This document shows positions 18,923-27,733 of a stretch of DNA of 64,000 nt, one piece after another. Under the pieces are notes generated by a model. It ran no database searches. It was not told the origin of the DNA and saw only the letters and a list, made by a program, of their open reading frames with translations. Where the stretch lies: the NCBI GenBank assembly GCA_021604105.1, contig BQIW01000006.1:1-64000 (forward strand). Direction: 5' to 3'. Both the position numbers and the translations under genes were made by a program. Positions within the stretch are counted from its first letter, which is position 1. Each line of letters begins with the position of its first letter. The stretch comes from Nitrospirales bacterium. Its GTDB lineage: Bacteria; Nitrospirota; Nitrospiria; Nitrospirales; UBA8639.

Positions 18923-20395
18923 TCATGACCGAATCACGGGTCGTTTCATTCGCCAGTCCGTGGCTTGTTCGTAGGCATAAGCTGCACGCAAGACCATGGC
19001 TTCTTCGAACGGACGCCCCATCAATTGTAATCCGATGGGAAGTCCGATTTTACTCAATCCACAGGGAACAGAAATCGCGGGAAGCCCGGACAAACTCGCA
19101 GGAATCGTATAAATGTCGGACAAATACATCTGCAAGGGATCGTCCAATCGCTCTCCTAATTGAAAAGCTGGCGTCGGCATAACCGGACTCACCAACAAAT
19201 CGACCTCCTGGAACACGGCATCAAATTCCCGTTGAATCAAAGTGCGAACGGCTTGGGCTTTCCCATAATACGCTTCGTAATAACCCGCACTCAGGGCATA
19301 AGTTCCCAACATGATACGCCGTTTCACTTCCGGTCCAAAACCTTGCGACCGAGTGCTCCGATACATCTCGGCCAAATCTCGGGACTCTTTGGCACGGAAC
19401 CCATATCTGACCCCGTCATAGCGAGCCAAATTAGAGCTGGCCTCTGCCGTGGCAATGAGGTAATAGGTTGCAATGGCCCGTTCAGTGGAAGGCAATGTCA
19501 CCTCTCGAATGGTGCCGCCTAGCTCCTGCAACACCTGTATGGCATCTTGCACCTTTTCGGAGACTTCCGTATCAAGACCCTCGGAAAAATATTCACGTGG
19601 TACCCCGATAATGAGTTTTTTGATGTCTTTCTTTTTCACGGCTTTAGTGAAATCCGGGAGTTCACGATTGGCGGAAGTGGCATCCATCGGGTCAAATCCG
19701 GCAATGACATTCAACAGGATAGCGGCATCCGTCACGGTTTTGGTAATAGGGCCGATTTGATCCAAGGATGAGGCAAAGGCAACTAATCCAAAACGAGACA
19801 CGCGCCCATAGGTTGGCTTTAACCCAACAACCCCGCAACAAGCCGCAGGTTGTCGAATCGACCCGCCGGTATCGGAGCCTAAAGCCGCCACACATTCATC
19901 TGCAGCCACTGCCGCCGCCGATCCACCACTGGATCCTCCCGGTATAAACTTTTGATTCCACGGATTCCTTGACGGACCGAACACTGAATGTTCCGTGGAC
20001 GATCCCATGGCAAATTCATCCAGATTGGTTTTACCCAGAATCAAGGGTTGGTGAGTTCGAAGACTGCCGACCACTGTGGCATCATAAGGAGGGACAAAGT
20101 TTTCCAACATGCGAGATCCACAAGTCGTCCGGATCCCTTCTGTACAAATATTATCTTTGATGCCTAAGGGCATGCCCATAAGCGGCTGTGTTTTTCGCCA
20201 GGCTTTCAGCCCATCATCAATCGTTTTGGCTTGTTGGAGAATCGTTTCTTTCGGTGTCAAAGTAATATAAGCTTTGATTTTTGGCTCCACCTGATTGAGC
20301 CGCAGCAAATAAGACCTGGCGATATCCACAGCGCTAATCTCGCCAGCGGTGAATTTCCCCTGAAGCTCTTTTAGCGTAAGTTTAAATAGAGACAT
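18923..20395 (-). CDS. gatA: Aspartyl/glutamyl-tRNA amidotransferase subunit A
   Basis: GatA releases ammonia from glutamine for the GatCAB transamidation of Glu-tRNA(Gln) and Asp-tRNA(Asn). The 490 residues carry the amidase-signature Ser-cisSer-Lys triad at K80 ([13 protein letters not shown]), S155 ([13 protein letters not shown]) and S179 ([28 protein letters not shown]). These positions are one residue from those of the well-studied GatA enzymes. It lies 86 bases after panD and 14 bases before DUF948. The presence of GatCAB implies that the genome lacks at least one of glutaminyl- or asparaginyl-tRNA synthetase, which is inference. Confidence 0.97.
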   Translation of the reverse strand: MSLFKLTLKELQGKFTAGEISAVDIARSYLLRLNQVEPKIKAYITLTPKETILQQAKTIDDGLKAWRKTQPLMGMPLGIKDNICTEGIRTTCGSRMLENFVPPYDATVVGSLRTHQPLILGKTNLDEFAMGSSTEHSVFGPSRNPWNQKFIPGGSSGGSAAAVAADECVAALGSDTGGSIRQPAACCGVVGLKPTYGRVSRFGLVAFASSLDQIGPITKTVTDAAILLNVIAGFDPMDATSANRELPDFTKAVKKKDIKKLIIGVPREYFSEGLDTEVSEKVQDAIQVLQELGGTIREVTLPSTERAIATYYLIATAEASSNLARYDGVRYGFRAKESRDLAEMYRSTRSQGFGPEVKRRIMLGTYALSAGYYEAYYGKAQAVRTLIQREFDAVFQEVDLLVSPVMPTPAFQLGERLDDPLQMYLSDIYTIPASLSGLPAISVPCGLSKIGLPIGLQLMGRPFEEAMVLRAAYAYEQATDWRMKRPVIRS

Positions 20396-20481
20396 ACAAA
20401 CCCGATTCTGGGATTAGTAGGTAAAAGAAAATGGAAAGAAGAAGGCCTTCAACGGGAATAACCCGTTCCCACGGGACTTGG

Positions 20482-20829
20482 TTACTTGGCTTTATTCTGG
20501 TGGTCCACTTGGATAATTTGAGGGACGTGCCGCTTGGCTTCTTCGTCATTAAATAATTCATAACAAAAAATAATGACCTTATCGCCAATCACTCCCAATC
20601 TCGCCGTGGGACCATTTAAGATGATTTCTCCCCTGCCCCGCGTCCCTGGAAGCGCGTACGTCGAAAAACGCTCTCCGTTATTCAAATTGGATACCATCAC
20701 CGCTTCATAGGACATAATACCCGCCTGCTCCATCAGGTCTTCGTCAATCGTTAAACTACCTTCATACTCCAAACTGGACCCGGTGACGGTCGCTCGGTGA
20801 ATTTTACATCGTAACAGTTGTCGATACAT
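20482..20829 (-). CDS. panD: Aspartate 1-decarboxylase proenzyme
   Basis: PanD makes beta-alanine from L-aspartate for pantothenate and coenzyme A. It is a pyruvoyl enzyme made by self-cleavage of a proenzyme; the cleavage motif YEGSLTID places the scissile bond at G24-S25. The 115-residue length, the start MYRQLLRCKIHRATVT and the GxxxRLxxxGDxVIIxxY segment (ARLGVIGDKVIIFCYELFN) are typical. It sits between gatC and gatA, an unusual place. With coaD 2 kb away, two coenzyme A pathway genes are in this window, but on opposite strands. Confidence 0.96.
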   Translation of the reverse strand: MYRQLLRCKIHRATVTGSSLEYEGSLTIDEDLMEQAGIMSYEAVMVSNLNNGERFSTYALPGTRGRGEIILNGPTARLGVIGDKVIIFCYELFNDEEAKRHVPQIIQVDHQNKAK

Positions 20830-20879
20830 TTTTTCCTTGCCATTCTCAAGCCGTGCGTTTTGAGTGAATCGCGTGGGCT

Positions 20880-21173
20880 CTATTTTCCTAAAATATTCGG
20901 GACGACAAAAAATCCATTATGTGACTCCGGGGCATTGGCCAAGGCTTTCTCTACCGGCAAGCATTCGCGTGGGCTATCCTCACGTAACACCGGTTCCTCA
21001 TGAGCGACGGAAGCTGTGAGAGGGACGCCCTCCGTCGACACCCCCTGCAATTGGTCCACATACGATAAAATATGATTCAGTTGGTCTGCAAACATGGGTT
21101 TTTCCGCTTCCGTTAAGTCTAAGCGAGCCAATTGGGCAACATGTTCGACTTCTTTTTGGGTAATGGAGGCCAT
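20880..21173 (-). CDS. gatC: Aspartyl/glutamyl-tRNA amidotransferase subunit C
   Basis: GatC is the small belt-like subunit that stabilises GatA against GatB. The 97-residue product starts ITQKEVEHVAQLARLDLTEAEKPMFADQLNHILSYVDQL, the family signature, and ends with the typical LREDSPRECLPVEKALANAPESHNGFFVVPNIL. It is the first gene of the minus-strand gat train. panD intervenes before gatA. The ATG at 21173 has AAGGAACAATT just upstream. Confidence 0.96.
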   Translation of the reverse strand: MASITQKEVEHVAQLARLDLTEAEKPMFADQLNHILSYVDQLQGVSTEGVPLTASVAHEEPVLREDSPRECLPVEKALANAPESHNGFFVVPNILGK

Positions 21174-21348
21174 AATTGTTCCTTATGAAATCAGGAATTA
21201 GAAAAACATGAGGACACTGCAAGCGGAAACTACCAATTACCACGTATTTTTACCATGAAATTCTCATGAAAAGCTACTCAGAACAGAGGATTAAACCAGC
21301 CGTGAAAACGGGGAGTTCAAGAAAATCTAGAGAAAGAAGCGGAGGCCA

Positions 21349-22095
21349 TCAACGGTCAAATGTGGGAGTTGAAGAAAGAAGAAAACCTTCGTCCGCAAAG
21401 CTCACATAGCGCCCATCTCCAATAACAATATGATCCAATACCCGGATACCCAAAATTTCCCCTGCTGCGATGAGTCGACGTGTTAAGGCATGATCCTCCT
21501 CGCTGGGGTGAGGGTCACCACTTGGATGATTGTGGACAAAGATGACTGCCGCGGCAGATTCTCGTACGGCCAGGTTGAACACTTCCCTCGGATGAACAAT
21601 GCTCACCGTCAGACTTCCCTCGGAGATGGTGACATCTCGAATAAGCCCATGTTTGGCATCTAACAACAGGGCCTTAAAGACCTCGTGCCTAAGATCTCGT
21701 AAGAGGGGATAGTAGTGCTGATAAATGTCTTGGCTCTGATGAATCCGTAATCCTGCCGTTAGCGGGACCGCTAAGGCCCGTTTTCCCAACTCAACTGCCG
21801 CGAGAATCTGAGCCGCCTTTGCAGGCCCAATACCTGGAACAACACATAGTTCTTGCAGGCTTCGATTGGCCAAGCCCCTGAGTCCATTAAGCCGAGTGAG
21901 CAGGTCCAATGCCACATCCACTGCCGAAGAATCGGGTCGACCAATTCGTAGTAGGATGGCCACCAGTTGGGCATCTGATAAACCCTGAGCGCCACGGTTC
22001 AGGAGAAGTTCACGGGGGCGTTCCTTTTCAGGCCAGGATTGAATGCCTTTTTTGAGCTGCGGGTCATTCATATTCATACAACCAGGGTTTGCCAT
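21349..22095 (-). CDS. radC: RadC-family JAB-domain protein
   Basis: This 248-residue protein has an N-terminal helix-hairpin-helix region (LCVVPGIGPAKAAQILAAVELGKR) and a C-terminal JAMM/MPN+ metalloprotease-like fold with metal ligands in VFVHNHPSGDPHPSEED. That is the RadC arrangement. The name comes from an old DNA repair phenotype that was later withdrawn, so the true function is open. It lies 175 bases upstream of gatC on the same strand and is divergent from rsmD. The start is uncertain: MNMNDPQLKK, eight residues in, is also possible. Confidence 0.93.
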   Translation of the reverse strand: MANPGCMNMNDPQLKKGIQSWPEKERPRELLLNRGAQGLSDAQLVAILLRIGRPDSSAVDVALDLLTRLNGLRGLANRSLQELCVVPGIGPAKAAQILAAVELGKRALAVPLTAGLRIHQSQDIYQHYYPLLRDLRHEVFKALLLDAKHGLIRDVTISEGSLTVSIVHPREVFNLAVRESAAAVIFVHNHPSGDPHPSEEDHALTRRLIAAGEILGIRVLDHIVIGDGRYVSFADEGFLLSSTPTFDR

Positions 22096-22203
22096 TCGAG
22101 AATGGGTTGAACTATACGCAGCTATTTTTCACCCCGTCAAAAACAATTCCTCCCATTTTGTCATTGAGATTGTTGAGGTTTCCAGAACTATGATATCGTC
22201 CAC

Positions 22204-22806
22204 GTGCATATGAAACCATCTTCTATCAGGATCGTTGCAGGGCAATTTAAGGGTCGAACAATCCCTACACTTCCGGGGCGAACCACCCGTCCCACCTCCC
22301 AGCGAGCCAGGGAAGCGCTGTTTTCTATCCTGGGTGGCCAAATTCAGGATGCCACGGTAGTTGACCTGTTTGCGGGAACAGGAGCGGTAGGACTTGAAGC
22401 CTTAAGCCGGGGGGCGACAAAGGCGCTCTTTGTTGAGCAAAATCCGTTGGCCGGAGCAAGTATTCAGCGGATGCTTACCCAACTTAAGGTTTGCTCATCA
22501 AGCCGGGTCCTCATTGAGGATGTGGCACTCGCCATACAAAATTCAATTTTGGTAGGATGGCGTCCGTTTGACATGATATTCATGGACCCACCTTACCGGC
22601 TCCCGAATGTTCAACAGATTTTACATCAATTAGAGGAAGCGGACGTCATCGCCTCGACCGGCCGAATCATTTATGAACATTTTCATAAAACCACTCCTCC
22701 GATTCCCCTTGGGAAATGGTCACTCCTCCGAACTGCCCGATATGGGGATACGGCGTTGACGTTTTACGGACCTTTCCCTCCGACAAAAGGCGATTTGGAC
22801 CAATGA
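22204..22806 (+). CDS. rsmD: 16S rRNA (guanine966-N2)-methyltransferase RsmD
   Basis: RsmD methylates G966 of 16S rRNA using S-adenosylmethionine. The 200-residue Rossmann-fold protein shows IRIVAGQFKGRTIPTLPG, TRPTSQRAREALFSIL, motif I VVDLFAGTGAVGLEALSRGA and catalytic motif IV FMDPPY. Its stop overlaps the coaD start as ATGA, and the rsmD-coaD pairing is common in bacteria. A start two codons later at MKPSS is possible; no strong ribosome-binding site is visible. This gene opens the plus-strand run. Confidence 0.95.
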   Translation: MHMKPSSIRIVAGQFKGRTIPTLPGRTTRPTSQRAREALFSILGGQIQDATVVDLFAGTGAVGLEALSRGATKALFVEQNPLAGASIQRMLTQLKVCSSSRVLIEDVALAIQNSILVGWRPFDMIFMDPPYRLPNVQQILHQLEEADVIASTGRIIYEHFHKTTPPIPLGKWSLLRTARYGDTALTFYGPFPPTKGDLDQ

Positions 22807-23291
22807 CCATTGGCATTTATCCAGGCACGTTTGATCCTATTACACGGGGCCATACGGATGTCATTGCTCGAAGCCTCAGGCTGGTCGAGCAGGTGATCGT
22901 CGCTGTTGCCCCTAACCCTCGCAAAGCTCCTTTGTTCGACTTGGATGAACGAGTCCAATTGGCAAAAATCGCCACAAGCGACCTGAAGGGAGTCACGGTT
23001 GAACCGTTTGATGGCTTACTGGTGAATTACGTTAGGAAACGCGGGGCTTTGGCCATTATCCGTGGACTAAGAGCTGTGTCAGATTTCGAACATGAATTTC
23101 AAATGGCCTTACTTAACCGAAAACTAGACTCGAGCCTGGAAACGGTCTTTCTGATGTCGAGCGAGGAATTTTCGTATCTCACCTCCAGCATGGTCAAAGA
23201 AGTGGCCTCCGTTGGCGGTCCCCTCCACCATTTCCTTCATCCCGAGGTGGCCGACTGGCTCCAGGGTCGATTACGGAGAAATGCCAAATGA
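22803..23291 (+). CDS. coaD: Phosphopantetheine adenylyltransferase
   Basis: CoaD transfers AMP from ATP to 4'-phosphopantetheine, the penultimate step of coenzyme A synthesis. The real start is ATG 22803, inside the rsmD stop (ATGA); the track's 22716 start lies within rsmD. The 162-residue product begins MTIGIYPGTFDPITRGHTDVIARS with the nucleotidyltransferase T/HxGH motif (TRGHTD). It continues with NPRKAPLFDLDERV, IIRGLRAVSDFEHEFQMALLNR and the ISSSxVKE-like LTSSMVKEVA. It is coupled to the following aminotransferase gene through a second ATGA. Confidence 0.97.
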   Translation: MTIGIYPGTFDPITRGHTDVIARSLRLVEQVIVAVAPNPRKAPLFDLDERVQLAKIATSDLKGVTVEPFDGLLVNYVRKRGALAIIRGLRAVSDFEHEFQMALLNRKLDSSLETVFLMSSEEFSYLTSSMVKEVASVGGPLHHFLHPEVADWLQGRLRRNAK

Positions 23292-24481
23292 AACTTGCCT
23301 CGCGAACGACCCGCATTACCCCCTCCCCCACGTTGCAACTCTCCGCCACCGTGAAAGCCCTGGTCGCGCAAGGGCAGCAAGTTTTCGATTTTACAGCAGG
23401 TGAACCTTCTTTCGATTCTCCCGAAGAGGCCAAAGAAGCAGCCTACGAAGCCATTCGCTCCGGCTTTACCAAATATACGGCCGTGACGGGGATCGATGAT
23501 TTAAAAGAGGCCATCATTGAAAAATTTCAGCGTGACCAGGGCCTAACCTACTCCCGATCACAAATCCTGGTGTCCTGTGGGGCGAAGCACACATTATTTA
23601 ATCTCGCACTGGCTTTATTTGAAACCGACGATGAAGTCCTCATTCCCGCTCCCTACTGGGTCTCTTATCCCGAACAAGTCCTCGTGGCAGACGCTAAGCC
23701 TGTTATTTTCCCCACGTCCGAATCCTCCGGCTATGCCATTAACGTGAAAGCACTGGAATCCTCAATCACTGATCGCACAAAAGCGATCATTCTGAACTCA
23801 CCGTGCAATCCGACCGGCAGTATGTATGATCGACAAACCCTGGAGGGCATTGCCCATTTGGCCCTCCAACATAATCTGCTTATTATCTCTGATGAAATTT
23901 ACGAAAAGATGGTTTACGATCAACATCGACACTATAGTATCGCATCGCTCGGTGCCGACATCGCTAAGCACACCATCATTGTGAATGGGGTGTCCAAAAG
24001 CTACTCGATGACAGGATGGCGGATTGGTTATGCCGCCGGCCCGGAGAAGCTGATCAAGGCCATGGGAGACATTCAAAGCCAAAGCACGTCGAATCCGAGC
24101 TCCATCTCGCAAAAGGCAGCAATTGGGGCCCTCCGAAACTCTGATGCGTTCATTCAACATATGGTGAAAGAGTTGGAGATTCGACGAAAGGCCATTGTTG
24201 AGGGGTTAAATCGGATTCCGGGGATTCACTGTCCTATGCCTGCAGGCGCATTTTATGCGTTTCCCAGCGTTGGTCAACTCCTGGGCCGACGCTTCCAAGG
24301 AGAAACCTTGTCCACTCCGTTGGCTTTTGCCAATTTTTTTCTCAAAGAAGCTCAAGTGGCGTGCGTCCCTGGGGAACCATTTGGAAGCCCCACGCATCTA
24401 CGATTTTCATATACCGGAACATTAGAGATGATTGAGGAGGGGTTGCAACATCTGTCCGAGGCCGTGGCCAAACTTGAATAG
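23288..24481 (+). CDS. Class I pyridoxal-phosphate aminotransferase (aspartate aminotransferase type)
   Basis: This 397-residue fold-type I aminotransferase is most like the Ib aspartate (or aspartate/prephenate) aminotransferases. Features are FTAGEPSFDSPEEAKEAAYEAI, SCGAKHTLFNLALAL, NSPCNPTGS, SDEIYEK and the Schiff-base lysine K237 in VNGVSKSYSMTGWRIGYAAGP, with the carboxylate-binding arginine in LRFSYTGT. It likely interconverts aspartate and oxaloacetate, and possibly makes arogenate. The start overlaps the coaD stop by four bases. The exact substrate range cannot be told from sequence. Confidence 0.92.
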   Translation: MKLASRTTRITPSPTLQLSATVKALVAQGQQVFDFTAGEPSFDSPEEAKEAAYEAIRSGFTKYTAVTGIDDLKEAIIEKFQRDQGLTYSRSQILVSCGAKHTLFNLALALFETDDEVLIPAPYWVSYPEQVLVADAKPVIFPTSESSGYAINVKALESSITDRTKAIILNSPCNPTGSMYDRQTLEGIAHLALQHNLLIISDEIYEKMVYDQHRHYSIASLGADIAKHTIIVNGVSKSYSMTGWRIGYAAGPEKLIKAMGDIQSQSTSNPSSISQKAAIGALRNSDAFIQHMVKELEIRRKAIVEGLNRIPGIHCPMPAGAFYAFPSVGQLLGRRFQGETLSTPLAFANFFLKEAQVACVPGEPFGSPTHLRFSYTGTLEMIEEGLQHLSEAVAKLE

Positions 24482-24617
24482 CCTATTCCTCCCCGGCTGG
24501 GGATCATTTATTTCAATCCAAGCCCTTCCAAAATCTTGACCTGAATGAAATCAGCCTTATTCTATTAACATATGCTTATAATCCGCTTAATTGACGTATA
24601 TTCTCTGGAGGTACACC

Positions 24618-25067
24618 GTGCCCATTTATGAATATCAATGCACCGGTAGCGGTGAACGGTTTGAAATTCAACAAAAAATGTCAGATCCGTCTATTCAAAC
24701 CTGCGATCAATTATCCTGTGGATGTGGAAAAGCTGAACCCGTCACAAAAGTCATCTCAGCTCCCGCGATCATGTTCAAAGGATCGGGATGGTATGTCACG
24801 GACTACTCAGACAAGCTCAAAGCGCCCGAAAGTAAATCGGAGAATAAAGGGAAACCCGCTGACTCCAGCACCGGCGAATCTAAAACCGACAACAAGACCG
24901 GTCCGTCCAGTTCTGATAGTGGATCCAGCACAACATCCTCAACATCCGCATCTTCTCCCTCTTCCACTGGCTCTACGGGATCCGGGACAACTTCGGGATC
25001 AGGAACATCGTCCAGTTCCAATGCCTCTACGGGATCCAGCCCTTCTTCGTCTACCAGTCAATCCTAA
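24618..25067 (+). CDS. FmdB-family protein with altered zinc ribbon and Ser/Thr-rich tail
   Basis: The start is GTG 24618, with TGGAGG seven bases upstream, giving MPIYEYQC (149 residues); the track's earlier start adds nine unlikely residues. Residues 1-65 match the FmdB/CxxC-SSSS ribbon including ISAPAIMFKGSGWYVTDYSDK, but the first CxxC knuckle reads CTGS, so its second cysteine is missing. The second knuckle is an unusual C-x5-C-x-C. About 75 residues of low-complexity Ser, Thr and Gly follow. FmdB-like proteins are suspected regulators. Metal binding here may be altered or lost. Confidence 0.85.
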   Translation: MPIYEYQCTGSGERFEIQQKMSDPSIQTCDQLSCGCGKAEPVTKVISAPAIMFKGSGWYVTDYSDKLKAPESKSENKGKPADSSTGESKTDNKTGPSSSDSGSSTTSSTSASSPSSTGSTGSGTTSGSGTSSSSNASTGSSPSSSTSQS

Positions 25068-25370
25068 CCCTTCATGCTGATGCACTGGCCGGGGCAACTG
25101 CGCAACAATTCCAACCTTCACCGAAATTCTGTCCCCCAGGAATACCCGGCCAAAATTTCAGCCCTGACCCCTTAAACCTTCCCAAAATACATTTCCATCT
25201 ATAACGATCATCCGCCAATCGCAACGACAATGCTGTTTCCCCACAAGGCGTTGCGACTCTTGACAGCTCCGCCTACCGTCGGTACTCTCATCAGGCTTAA
25301 CCGTAATTGCAGCCTCTTCGGTTACTCAGGCCGAATGGAAGATCATCCTTTAAACGCTAGAGGGAAAAGC
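25068..25370 (+). other. Intergenic region upstream of the OmpH-like gene
   Basis: This stretch of 303 bases lies between the FmdB-like gene and the OmpH/Skp-like gene. The track extends the latter ORF upstream to 25230, but that extension lacks a signal-like or family-like sequence. The region probably carries the promoter of the OmpH-like gene. I see no hairpin or repeat. Confidence 0.45.
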
Positions 25371-25952
25371 ATGAAGAAGATGTGTCTGAATGGTTTGACA
25401 AAATGTATTGGGGTCCTATTCATCACTGGTATCTGTATGCTGAGTGTGGTTTCGGAACAGCATGCCCTTGCCGCTGGGAAAAATACCTTCCGCGTCGGTG
25501 TCCTTGATCCTCAAACCGTGATTGAGAAGTCAAAGGCAGGAAGCCGCGCCCTGGCAGCTTTAAAAGAACATGCCCAAGCCAGGGAAACCGTGATGAAAAA
25601 CGATCAAAAAGAATTGGAGAGTCTTCAGGAAGAACTCAAAGCCGCAGAGACCAACTCCACGCTGAGTGAGGAGGAGCAAAAACGCAAACAAGAACGGTTT
25701 GCACAAAAATATCAAGCCTGGCAAAAACAAGGTCAGGATTTCCAGAATGAACTCGGCCAAAAGCAAAAAGACCTGGTTCAGGAATATATGAAGAAAATCG
25801 AAGAAGCCACAAGTGCCGTCGCCGCACGCCATGGCTTTGATGTAGTCATTGATAAGGGTAGTGAAAACACGCTAAAAATTGTGCTGTACAATAGAGATGG
25901 GTTAGATCTGACAAATGAAGTTGTGAAGGAATTTGACCGGCGATTTAAATAA
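25371..25952 (+). CDS. OmpH/Skp-family periplasmic chaperone
   Basis: From ATG 25371 (AGAGGG seven bases upstream) this is a 193-residue exported protein. It has a signal peptide (KCIGVLFITGICMLSVVSEQHALAA), a short beta start (FRVGVLDPQTVIEKSKAG), a long charged coiled coil (about 65-155) and a closing strand region (ATSAVAARHGFDVVIDKG). This is the Skp/OmpH jellyfish layout, a trimer that holds unfolded outer-membrane proteins in the periplasm. It is not next to bamA or lpxD, its usual neighbours. A strong terminator follows, so it is probably a single-gene unit. Confidence 0.9.
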   Translation: MKKMCLNGLTKCIGVLFITGICMLSVVSEQHALAAGKNTFRVGVLDPQTVIEKSKAGSRALAALKEHAQARETVMKNDQKELESLQEELKAAETNSTLSEEEQKRKQERFAQKYQAWQKQGQDFQNELGQKQKDLVQEYMKKIEEATSAVAARHGFDVVIDKGSENTLKIVLYNRDGLDLTNEVVKEFDRRFK

Positions 25953-25983
25953 CCCTCAATTCAAAGCAAGCTCTTCAACAATT

Positions 25984-26016
25984 TCCCCTGTGAGTCAAAC
26001 TCACAGGGGATTTTTG
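25984..26016 (+). terminator. Strong Rho-independent terminator
   Basis: TCCCCTGTGAG and CTCACAGGGGA form a perfect eleven-base stem around TCAAA, followed by TTTTTG. It lies 32 bases after the OmpH-like stop. Confidence 0.92.
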
Positions 26017-26310
26017 TATTCTCCCGACTTCACATCGTGTGGAATAAAAAATCCCAGGCGTTTAACCGTCAACGAATACTCCTTCAACTGTGAGATTGGA
26101 ATTGAGTCAACATGAATCATGAACAAGTAGGTTTTTTATTGCCGACAATGGCATTTTCGCTGTGCGCATTCTGAATGCAGCCAGTGATGGCCTTTCCAAC
26201 TATTTCTTTCTAAGGCCCTTGAAGCATGGGACCTATAGAGGCAAAAATATTCTTCAATTTTGTCTTTCTGAATAAAGGAGGCTGGATAAGAAGAGAAGGA
26301 GAACCCTGAG

Positions 26311-26652
26311 TCAACCCCCACTGCCCCAAACAGCTTCTTCCTCGGACTGGTAGATGGGAATTACCTGAGGCAAATTAGCATATTCAAGCAACTCTCTGAC
26401 ATGGGATTGAGGACTCACAATACTCAACCGAATGCGATGGGGCTTCATCCGATGGTACCAATGAAACATCTGCCCCAATCCCATCGAGTCGATCCAGGTG
26501 ATGTTCGAGAAATTCAGAATTATATGATGGCATCCTATTTCCTGAGCACCCAATATGGCCACTTCGAGTCCAAGCTTAGAGTCATAATCAAAACGTCCAG
26601 ATAACTCCAATACTTTTGTATCTTTGCGAACATGTTCCCTGACAGTCAGCAT
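26311..26652 (-). CDS. STAS-domain protein (anti-sigma factor antagonist-like)
   Basis: From ATG 26652 (AGGAAAG upstream) this 113-residue protein is one STAS domain. It has VLELSGRFDYDSKLGLEVAI, then ILNFSNITWIDSMGLGQMFHWYHRM with the phosphorylatable serine, and ends with a helix and acidic tail (YQSEEEAVWGSGG). It resembles the STAS gene at 8445 in size and plan but the two are clearly divergent. No kinase or sigma factor is adjacent. It is likely one arm of a partner-switching circuit. The track's start at 26685 adds 11 residues and is less well supported by a ribosome-binding site. Confidence 0.8.
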   Translation of the reverse strand: MLTVREHVRKDTKVLELSGRFDYDSKLGLEVAILGAQEIGCHHIILNFSNITWIDSMGLGQMFHWYHRMKPHRIRLSIVSPQSHVRELLEYANLPQVIPIYQSEEEAVWGSGG

Positions 26653-26796
26653 TCCAGACTTTCCTCTTATTGACCCTTTCGGCAATCACACAGTAAAAAT
26701 TTACTGATCTCATAGTAAGACACAATAATCAGATCTCCGACTGACCTTGGATAATACAAAGCTTCGCACTCAATCCATCCAGATATTACTTTCGAT

Positions 26797-26976
26797 TCAA
26801 CAACATCCCTTTGATTGCGGTAGTCTAAAAATAGGATGAGCCCTTGAGGTGTCAGGCTTTTTTATTACATTCCCGACTGTAGAACTTTTCTTCGGCAGTT
26901 TTTCCTTCATTCCTGCCAAACTATGAATCCACTTTTCACTTTTTGTGAGAAGTGAGATAAAACGATCGAGTTTCAT
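26797..26976 (-). CDS. Small basic hypothetical protein
   Basis: From ATG 26976, with AAGG eight bases upstream, this ORF encodes 59 residues: MKLDRFISLLTKSEKWIHSLAGMKEKLPKKSSTVGNV and a basic tail ending in KGCC. It is lysine-rich with no membrane helix and no recognised family. It has the same orientation as the STAS gene, which starts 144 bases downstream of its stop. The ribosome-binding site is the only support, so it may be a chance ORF. Confidence 0.3.
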   Translation of the reverse strand: MKLDRFISLLTKSEKWIHSLAGMKEKLPKKSSTVGNVIKKPDTSRAHPIFRLPQSKGCC

Positions 26977-27310
26977 TACCATAACCTTAATACTTGTAGA
27001 TGATTGGGCCTTTCACATCGCCTAGCCATGAACGGCAAACTTTCTCTGATTAGATGCAGATCGTTAAATTTAAGATGATTCTTATTAGCATCCTAGCAAC
27101 TCGAGGGTGATGATGGTGTCCTCAGGGAAGTGGCATACCCATCAAAGCCAAGCGCACATTCAATTAATCTGTGACGAAAATTCCTGCTTGGTCCGAATGG
27201 ATGGTCCAAAGGGAAAATTGAGTGAAAAGGTGGGTATGGAACTAGGCTTGTTGAAGCAATTTGATCCGTTAGATGAGAACTTGCAACGACTTGGTTGTTT
27301 TTGGTGTAGG
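26977..27310. other. Intergenic region before tRNA-Arg, no supported gene
   Basis: About 330 bases without a convincing gene. The plus-strand ORF at 27107-27352 runs into the antisense of tRNA-Arg and is rejected. This region lies 3' of the tRNA on the minus strand; I did not find a clear terminator in it. Confidence 0.45.
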
Positions 27311-27387
27311 TGGTGCGCCCGGCAGGAATCGAACCTGCGACCCCCGGCTTAGAAGGCCGGTGCTCTATCCAACTGAGCTACGGGCGC
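27311..27387 (-). tRNA. tRNA-Arg (anticodon TCT)
   Basis: On the minus strand the cloverleaf begins GCGCCCGTAGCTCAGTTGG and ends in TTCGATTCCTGCCGGGCGCA plus an encoded CCA. The acceptor stem GCGCCCG/CGGGCGC is perfect. The anticodon arm CCGGC-CTTCTAA-GCCGG carries TCT, which reads AGA. Total length is 77 bases with CCA. Confidence 0.97.
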
Positions 27388-27395
27388 ACGATAGG

Positions 27396-27425
27396 AAAAT
27401 CGCATAGTTAGGGAGTTTGAGTCAA
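27396..27425 (-). promoter_or_regulatory. Possible promoter of tRNA-Arg
   Basis: On the minus strand TTGACT, an 18-base spacer and GATTTT precede the tRNA by a few bases. The -35 matches the sigma-70 consensus at five of six positions, and the -10 is weak. Confidence 0.35.
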
Positions 27426-27733
27426 CGACCTGGCAGCCTGGGGAGCCAATTGTTGCATTCGTCATTTCAGCCCAGAAAATCAAACAAAAAACCACAGTTT
27501 TTGAATGAGGGGATCATTGGCTCCACAGAAACGAAGCAAGTCCAAAGCTTTTAACACCCCTGTTCAGGCAACAGGGTGAAGACCAAGTAAACCCGGTCCT
27601 ATCATCAAAAATGTCGAAAAACGAAAACGGTTCACCTCTAAACTATCCGATTTTCACACAACATGCTTACCGTGTCGTTCATGCATATAGGATATTCGCA
27701 TCCAACCGATAGGGTGAGCTATCGGAGGTGGAA
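27426..27733. other. Intergenic region between tRNA-Arg and lipoprotein gene
   Basis: About 310 bases. It must hold the promoter of the plus-strand lipoprotein gene at 27734. I see no further gene, repeat or strong hairpin. Confidence 0.45.

Noticed and set aside
27107-27352. Plus-strand ORF ending WCARQESNLRPPA
   Set aside because: Its end is the translated antisense of tRNA-Arg, a well-known false protein.
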